Of a stretch of 64,000 nucleotides of DNA, positions 59,509 through 64,000 are shown one piece after another. This DNA comes from Azospirillum sp. TSO35-2 (GTDB lineage: Bacteria; Pseudomonadota; Alphaproteobacteria; Azospirillales; Azospirillaceae), in NCBI RefSeq assembly GCF_003116095.1, contig NZ_LGRA01000008.1, positions 911,689 through 975,688 of the forward strand. Direction: 5' to 3'. The translations under genes and the position numbers were made by a program. A model generated the notes under the pieces. That model was not told the origin of the DNA. It made no database searches and worked only from the letters and a program-made list of their open reading frames with translations. Positions within the stretch are counted from its first letter, which is position 1. Every line of letters begins with the position of its first letter.

Positions 59509-60260
59509 CCACGCTGCTGGCGGTCGAGGGGCTGAGCAAGAATTTCGGCGGCCTCCAGGTGTCCTCGGACATCACGATGTCGCTGAAGGCGGGCGACCGT
59601 TGCGCCCTGATCGGGCCGAACGGCGCCGGCAAGACCACCTTCGTCAACCTCGTCACCGGGGTGATCCCGCCGAGTTCCGGCACCATCCGGCTCGACGGCC
59701 GCGACGTCACCCGGCTGTCGGCGGCGGAGCGGGTGCGGCTCGGCCTGATCCGCTCCTTCCAGGTGGCGCGGCTGTTCAAGTCGATGACGGTGCGCGAGCA
59801 TCTGGAACTGGCGGTGCTGCAGCGCGACCGCCGCACCTTCCGCCTGTTCGCCAACGTCGCCAAGATCGCCGGCCTGGCCGACGAGGTGGCGGAACTGCTG
59901 GACATCATGGGGCTGACCGCCGTGGCGCACACCGCCGTCGGCTCGCTCGCCTACGGGCAACAGCGCTTGCTGGAGATCGCGCTGGCGCTCGCCATGAAGC
60001 CCAAGGTGCTGATCCTCGATGAACCGGCGGCCGGCGTGCCCCATTCGGAAAGCCAGCGCATCCTCGACGCCATCGACCGGCTGCCCAAGGATCTGGCGGT
60101 GCTGATGATCGAACACGACATGGATCTGGTCTTCCGCTTCGCCAGCACCATCGTCGTGCTGGCGCAGGGCCGGCTGCTGTGCAGCGGCACCGCCAAGGAC
60201 ATCGTCGCCGACCCGCGCGTGCGCGAGGTCTATCTGGGGAGCCGCGCCCATGCCCACTGA
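59505..60260 (+). CDS. Liv-type ABC ATPase (LivG-like), pca-linked transporter
   Basis: A 251-aa ATPase. Walker A GPNGAGKTT, the Q-loop region SFQVARLFKSM, the degenerate signature LAYGQQR, Walker B VLILDEPAAGV and the switch IEHDMD. It overlaps its neighbours on both sides (4 and 11 nt), so translation is coupled along the operon. Confidence 0.92.
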   Translation: MTTLLAVEGLSKNFGGLQVSSDITMSLKAGDRCALIGPNGAGKTTFVNLVTGVIPPSSGTIRLDGRDVTRLSAAERVRLGLIRSFQVARLFKSMTVREHLELAVLQRDRRTFRLFANVAKIAGLADEVAELLDIMGLTAVAHTAVGSLAYGQQRLLEIALALAMKPKVLILDEPAAGVPHSESQRILDAIDRLPKDLAVLMIEHDMDLVFRFASTIVVLAQGRLLCSGTAKDIVADPRVREVYLGSRAHAH

Positions 60261-60966
60261 GTCTTCTGTCGGCTCCCTGGAGGTCGCCGAGCTTCGCGCC
60301 GGCTACGGCAAGACGCTGATCCTGGACGGCGTGTCCTTCGCCGTGCCGGCGGGCGGGCGGCTCGCCCTGCTCGGCCGCAACGGGGTGGGCAAGTCGACCA
60401 CGCTGGCGACGCTGGTCGGCCAGACCACCCGCCATGGCGGCTCCATCCGGCTGGACGGGGTGGAGCTCGGCGGGCTGAGCAGTTCGGCGCGGGCGGCGGC
60501 CGGGCTCGGCTACGTCCCGCAGACCCGCGACGTCTTCAAGTCGCTGACGGTGGAGGAAAACCTCGTCACCGGGCTGAAGGGCCGCCCGCGTTCGGCGCTG
60601 GAGGAGGCGTACGCGCTGTTCCCCCGGCTGGGCGAGCGGCGGCGCAACGGCGGCGGCGAGCTGTCGGGCGGCGAGCAGCAGATGCTGTCGGTCGCCCGCG
60701 CCCTGCTCGGCAAGCCGACGGTGCTGCTGCTGGACGAACCGCTGGAGGGGCTGGCCCCGGTGATCTGCGACCTGCTGATGGACGCGCTGTCGAAGCTGGA
60801 CATGACCATCGTCCTGGTCGAACAGCAGGTCGACCGCGCGCTGGACTTCGCCGACCGCGTCGTCTTCCTCGACCGCGGCCGCGTCGTCCACGCCGGCCCG
60901 GCGCATCAGGCCAAGGCCGACGCGGCGCTGCTGGAACGCCACCTCGGCGTGGCGCTGGCGGCGTAG
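60250..60966 (+). CDS. Liv-type ABC ATPase (LivF-like), pca-linked transporter
   Basis: A 238-aa ATPase completing the second transporter. Walker A GRNGVGKST, signature LSGGEQQ, Walker B VLLLDEPLEG, switch VEQQVD. Last gene of the operon; a 10-bp hairpin without a T run follows at 60978-61000. Confidence 0.92.
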   Translation: MPTESSVGSLEVAELRAGYGKTLILDGVSFAVPAGGRLALLGRNGVGKSTTLATLVGQTTRHGGSIRLDGVELGGLSSSARAAAGLGYVPQTRDVFKSLTVEENLVTGLKGRPRSALEEAYALFPRLGERRRNGGGELSGGEQQMLSVARALLGKPTVLLLDEPLEGLAPVICDLLMDALSKLDMTIVLVEQQVDRALDFADRVVFLDRGRVVHAGPAHQAKADAALLERHLGVALAA

Positions 60967-60977
60967 GTGCATGGTCG

Positions 60978-61000
60978 CCCTCTCCCGGGGCGGGAGAGGG
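60978..61000. terminator. Hairpin after the second Liv-type operon
   Basis: CCCTCTCCCG and CGGGAGAGGG form a perfect 10-bp stem around GGG, between two convergent genes. It has no T run; it resembles a fragment of the family A repeat. Confidence 0.5.
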
Positions 61001-61009
61001 ATCCGACGT

Positions 61010-62137
61010 TCACTGAAAGCTCGCCAAATGCCGGCGCAACCGCGCCAGGCTCCACACGAAGAACAGCGCGCCGATGCCGGCCGTCGCGGCAAAGCGCGGC
61101 CACACCACGTCGAAGCCGGCGCCGCGGAACAGGATCGCCTGGGCGAAGACGACGAAATGGGTGGAGGGCGAGAGCTGCATCGCCGTCTGCAGCCATTGCG
61201 GCTCGCTTTCCAGCGGGGTGAAGCCGCCCGACAGCATGTTCATCGGCAGCACGATCAGGATGAACAGCAGCCCGAGCTGCGGCATCGAGCGCGCCACCGT
61301 GCCCAGGAAGATGCCGAGCGCCGTCGCGAAGAACAGGTAGAGCGCGGTCCCGGCCAGGAACAGTGGCACCGATCCGGCCAGCGGCACCGACAGCAGACCG
61401 CGCAGCACGACGTAGAGCGCCACCACGGTCAGGACCAGGATGACGGCGCCGTTGGCCAGCACCTTGGCCGTCATGATCTCAGCCGGGCGGACCGGCATCA
61501 CCAGCAGATGTTCCAGCGTGCCGTGCTCGCGCTCGCGGATCAGGGCGGCGCCGGCCAGCAGAACCGCCAGCATGGTGACGTTGCTGACCACCGCCATGGT
61601 GCCGGTGAACCATTTGGTGTCCAGCGCCTCGTTGTAGGCGACGCGGACCTGGAGCGAGACCGGGGCGGCGCTCCCGTCGGCCTCGTGGCGGACGAAGCGG
61701 CCGACCTCGTCGTCGACGATGCCCTGGATGGTGCCGGCGCCGATGCCGGCCTGCATCATCGCGGTGGCGTCGATCAGCAACTGCATCGTCGGGCTGCGGC
61801 CGGCCAGCACGTCGGCCTCGAAATCGGGCGGGACGTCGAGCACGAAGGTGTAGCGGGCCGAATCCATGGCGTGGTCGACCTCGGCGTGGCCGATCATCGC
61901 CGGGGTCTGGAACTCCGGCCCATGAAAGCTGGAGGCCAGCCGCTGCGACAGGGTCGAGCGGTCCTCGTCGACGATGGCGATGGCGGCGTTGCGCAGGTCG
62001 TGCGAAATGCCGGTGGCCTCGCTGTAGACCGACAGGGTGAAGGAATAGACGACGAAGCCCAGCATGAAGACGTCGCGCAGCAGGCTGATCCACTCCTTGC
62101 GCGCCAGGGTCAGGCTGTTGCGGACGAAGCGCGTCAT
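61010..62137 (-). CDS. ABC-2 type permease (YhhJ-like)
   Basis: A 375-aa exporter permease of the ABC-2 type: one N-terminal helix (residues 20-40), a large extracytoplasmic domain (about 45-175), then five helices with the loop LLAGAALIREREHGTLEHLLVMPV, the family signature. The partner gene 3 nt upstream encodes an RbbA-type ATPase/permease fusion, the same pairing as yhhJ with yhiH/rbbA in E. coli. The probable function is efflux of a drug or other compound, together with a membrane-fusion protein that would lie outside the window. Confidence 0.9.
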   Translation of the reverse strand: MTRFVRNSLTLARKEWISLLRDVFMLGFVVYSFTLSVYSEATGISHDLRNAAIAIVDEDRSTLSQRLASSFHGPEFQTPAMIGHAEVDHAMDSARYTFVLDVPPDFEADVLAGRSPTMQLLIDATAMMQAGIGAGTIQGIVDDEVGRFVRHEADGSAAPVSLQVRVAYNEALDTKWFTGTMAVVSNVTMLAVLLAGAALIREREHGTLEHLLVMPVRPAEIMTAKVLANGAVILVLTVVALYVVLRGLLSVPLAGSVPLFLAGTALYLFFATALGIFLGTVARSMPQLGLLFILIVLPMNMLSGGFTPLESEPQWLQTAMQLSPSTHFVVFAQAILFRGAGFDVVWPRFAATAGIGALFFVWSLARLRRHLASFQ

Positions 62138-62140
62138 GGC

Positions 62141-64000
62141 TCAGCGCTCCTGTTTCGGCAGGAAGGCGACGCCCAGCGCCAGCAGCACCGGCACGAAGGC
62201 GGCGATCGCCAGGATGAAGGGCACCAGCTCGGTGAAGCCCAGCCCCTTGGTGAAGGCGCCGACCGAGAGCTTGAGGAAATGGGTGGTCGGGAACAACGTG
62301 CCGATCAGCCACGCCCCGCCCTCCAGCGTCGACACCGGCTGGAGCATGCCGGAGAACTGCGTCGCCGGCATCATGGTCAGGATGGCGGTGCCGAACACCG
62401 CGGCGGTCTGGGTCGCGGTGAAGACCGAGATCAGCAGCCCCAGCGCCGTGGTGGCGCAGACATAGACCAGCCCGCCCAGCACCAGCCCGCCCAGGCTGCC
62501 CTTCACCGGCACGCCGAACAGCGTCACCGCCATCGCGATCATCAGCAGCAGGTTGAAGGCGGCCAGCGCCACATAGGGGATCTGCTTGCCCAGCAGGAAC
62601 TCCAGCCGCGTCACCGGCGTGACGTACAGGTTGGTGATGGAGCCCAGCTCCTTCTCGCGCACCACGCCCAGCGCGGCCAGGATCGCCGGGATGAAGACCA
62701 GCATCAGGCCGATGGTGCTCGGCACCATGGCGTCCAGGCTGCGGAAGGCCTGGTTGTAGCGGTAGCGCATCTCCAGTTGCGCCGCGGCGGCGGGCAGGGT
62801 GACGCCGGCCGCCAATGCGGCGTCCTGGATGAAGCGCTGGTGGATGCCGGACAGGTAGCCCTGGATCGTCTCGGCGCGGAACGGCATGGCGCCGTCGATG
62901 CGCATCGCCACCTCCGGCACCCGGCCGCGGCGCAGGTCGCGGCCGAAACCCTCGGGGATCTCGATGGTCAGCGACGCCTTGCCCTGTTGCAGGCGCAGCG
63001 CCAGATCGTGGGCGTCGCCGGCCGGCGGGGTGGCGACGAAGCTGCGCGAGCCGTCGAACTGCTCGACATAGGCGCGGCTTTCCGGCGAGCGGTCATGGTC
63101 GAGCACCGCGAAGGCCAGGTTCTCGACGTCCATGGTGATGCCGAAGCCGAAGACCAGCATCAGCAGCACGGTGCCGAGCAGCGCCACCGTCAGCCGCACC
63201 GGGTCGCGCCGCAGTTCCAGCGTCTCGCGCCACGCGTAGGCGAGCAGCCGGCGGCTGGAGACGCCGCGGTGCGGGGAAGCCTTGCCGGCAGGAACCGCGT
63301 CGTTCCCAAAACGGCCGTCATTCCCGCGAAGGCGGGAATCCAACGGGGTCGGCGGCGCCTGTGCGGAGTTTTCCGGACCCCCGCCTTCGCGGAGATGACG
63401 GTCGCCCTCGGAAAGGACCATGACCGGCTCAGGCCGGGGCTCGGCGCTCTCCGCCCCCTCCGCCTGCCGCATGAAGCCGATGAAGGCGTCGTCCAGCGTG
63501 TCGGCGTTCTGCTGGCGGCGCAGCGCGTCGGGCGGGCCGGCGGCGATGACGCGGCCGGCGCTCATGAAGGCGACGCGGTCGCAGCGCGCCGCCTCGTTCA
63601 TGAAGTGGGTGGAGATGAAGATCGTCACCCCCTGGTCGCGCGACAGGGCGATCAGGTCGCGCCAGAACTGGTCGCGCGCCACCGGGTCGACGCCCGAGGT
63701 CGGTTCGTCGAGGATCAGCAGCTCCGGCTCGTGCAGGATGGCGACCGCCAGCGACAGCCGCTGCCGCACGCCGAGCGGCAGCCGGTCGGCCACCGCGTCG
63801 ATGTAGGTGTCGAGTCCGAACCGCTCGACCAGCCACGCCAGCCGCGGCCCGGGCGTCTTCAGGTCGAACAGCCGGGCGTGCAGCGCGAGGTTCTGGCGCA
63901 CCGTCAGCTCGCCGTAGAGCGAGAAGGCCTGCGCCATGTAGCCGACGCGGCGGCGGCTTTCCAGGTCGTTGGCGTCGACCGGGGCGCCGAACAGCCGCGC
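62141..64000 (-). CDS. rbbA: RbbA-type ABC ATPase/ABC-2 permease fusion (5' end outside window)
   Basis: Partial gene: the frame is open to the window edge, and 619 C-terminal residues are visible. They contain most of an ABC domain (GYMAQAFSLYGELTVRQNLA, LPLGVRQRLSLAVA, LLILDEPTSGVDP, FISTHFMNEA), a linker, then an ABC-2 permease module (first helix within VALLGTVLLMLVFGFGIT, signature ALGVVREKELGSITNLYVTP). Together they match RbbA, which has two ABC domains; the first would lie outside. The linker (about visible residues 200-228) is encoded by a palindromic repeat and includes LDSRLRGNDGRFG. Exporter role inferred from the family and from the YhhJ-like partner. Confidence 0.88.
   Translation of the reverse strand, partial: ARLFGAPVDANDLESRRRVGYMAQAFSLYGELTVRQNLALHARLFDLKTPGPRLAWLVERFGLDTYIDAVADRLPLGVRQRLSLAVAILHEPELLILDEPTSGVDPVARDQFWRDLIALSRDQGVTIFISTHFMNEAARCDRVAFMSAGRVIAAGPPDALRRQQNADTLDDAFIGFMRQAEGAESAEPRPEPVMVLSEGDRHLREGGGPENSAQAPPTPLDSRLRGNDGRFGNDAVPAGKASPHRGVSSRRLLAYAWRETLELRRDPVRLTVALLGTVLLMLVFGFGITMDVENLAFAVLDHDRSPESRAYVEQFDGSRSFVATPPAGDAHDLALRLQQGKASLTIEIPEGFGRDLRRGRVPEVAMRIDGAMPFRAETIQGYLSGIHQRFIQDAALAAGVTLPAAAAQLEMRYRYNQAFRSLDAMVPSTIGLMLVFIPAILAALGVVREKELGSITNLYVTPVTRLEFLLGKQIPYVALAAFNLLLMIAMAVTLFGVPVKGSLGGLVLGGLVYVCATTALGLLISVFTATQTAAVFGTAILTMMPATQFSGMLQPVSTLEGGAWLIGTLFPTTHFLKLSVGAFTKGLGFTELVPFILAIAAFVPVLLALGVAFLPKQER
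63317..63399. repeat. Palindromic repeat, family B copy 2, inside the rbbA-type coding sequence
   Basis: GTCATTCCCGCGAAGGCGGG (63317-63336, plus AATCC) faces GGACCCCCGCCTTCGCGG (63375-63392, plus AGATGAC), as imperfect inverted copies of the same motif found at 41014-41088. It is in frame and translated, as part of the linker between the ATPase and permease domains. Confidence 0.75.

Overview
The window is a GC-rich chromosomal segment, almost certainly from an alphaproteobacterium of the Azospirillum/Rhodospirillum type. The reasons are a CtrA cell-cycle regulator, a ChpT-type phosphotransferase and a CcrM GANTC methylase together; a chemotaxis operon ordered cheA(with receiver)-cheW-cheY-cheB-cheR, the order I know from Azospirillum Che1; and many branched-chain-amino-acid-type ABC transporters. 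I see no rRNA, tRNA, CRISPR array, transposase or phage gene. The genus is an inference.

Layout. 1-4 kb: aroC, then a convergent cobalt module (cbtB-cbtA-cobW) behind a cobalamin riboswitch. 4-9 kb: a complete five-gene Liv-type ABC transporter with a strong-looking sigma-54 promoter, followed by a PAS-containing sigma-54 activator (9.3-10.7 kb). 10.8-20.8 kb: mixed metabolism and transport (IclR regulator, PLP ammonia-lyase, DedA, LysE, a BMP-type ABC system lacking permeases, a VOC protein with a divergent LysR regulator, DUF1989, a TPR glycosyltransferase). 21-29 kb: rpoH, a NifX-like protein, two histidine kinases, a DMT exporter and several very small genes.

28-39 kb is the regulatory and motility core: chpT, cheAWYBR, two small unknown genes, a cold-shock gene, ctrA, and divergent fliI-fliJ. 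CtrA-like half sites lie before cheA and between ctrA and fliI. 39-42 kb: peroxide defence, with ahpF, ahpC and divergent oxyR. 43-48 kb: an arogenate/prephenate dehydrogenase, a double cold-shock protein, a YchJ-like protein, rnhB, ccrM and folB.

48-61 kb: the protocatechuate branch of the beta-ketoadipate pathway on the minus strand (pcaI-J-F-D-C-B-H-G, all catalytic steps from ring cleavage to acetyl-CoA plus succinyl-CoA). It is divergent from a second complete Liv-type ABC transporter that probably imports an aromatic acid. 61-64 kb: an ABC-2 permease and an RbbA-type ABC ATPase/permease fusion that runs off the window edge.

Two families of GC-rich palindromic repeats recur between genes; one copy lies inside the coding sequence of the RbbA-type protein. 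No single locus stands out as a clearly new system. The most testable new items are regulatory (sigma-54 circuit, a 24-bp palindrome before cheA, GANTC and TTAA clusters, pca operators) and a set of small uncharacterised genes of 40-80 residues.
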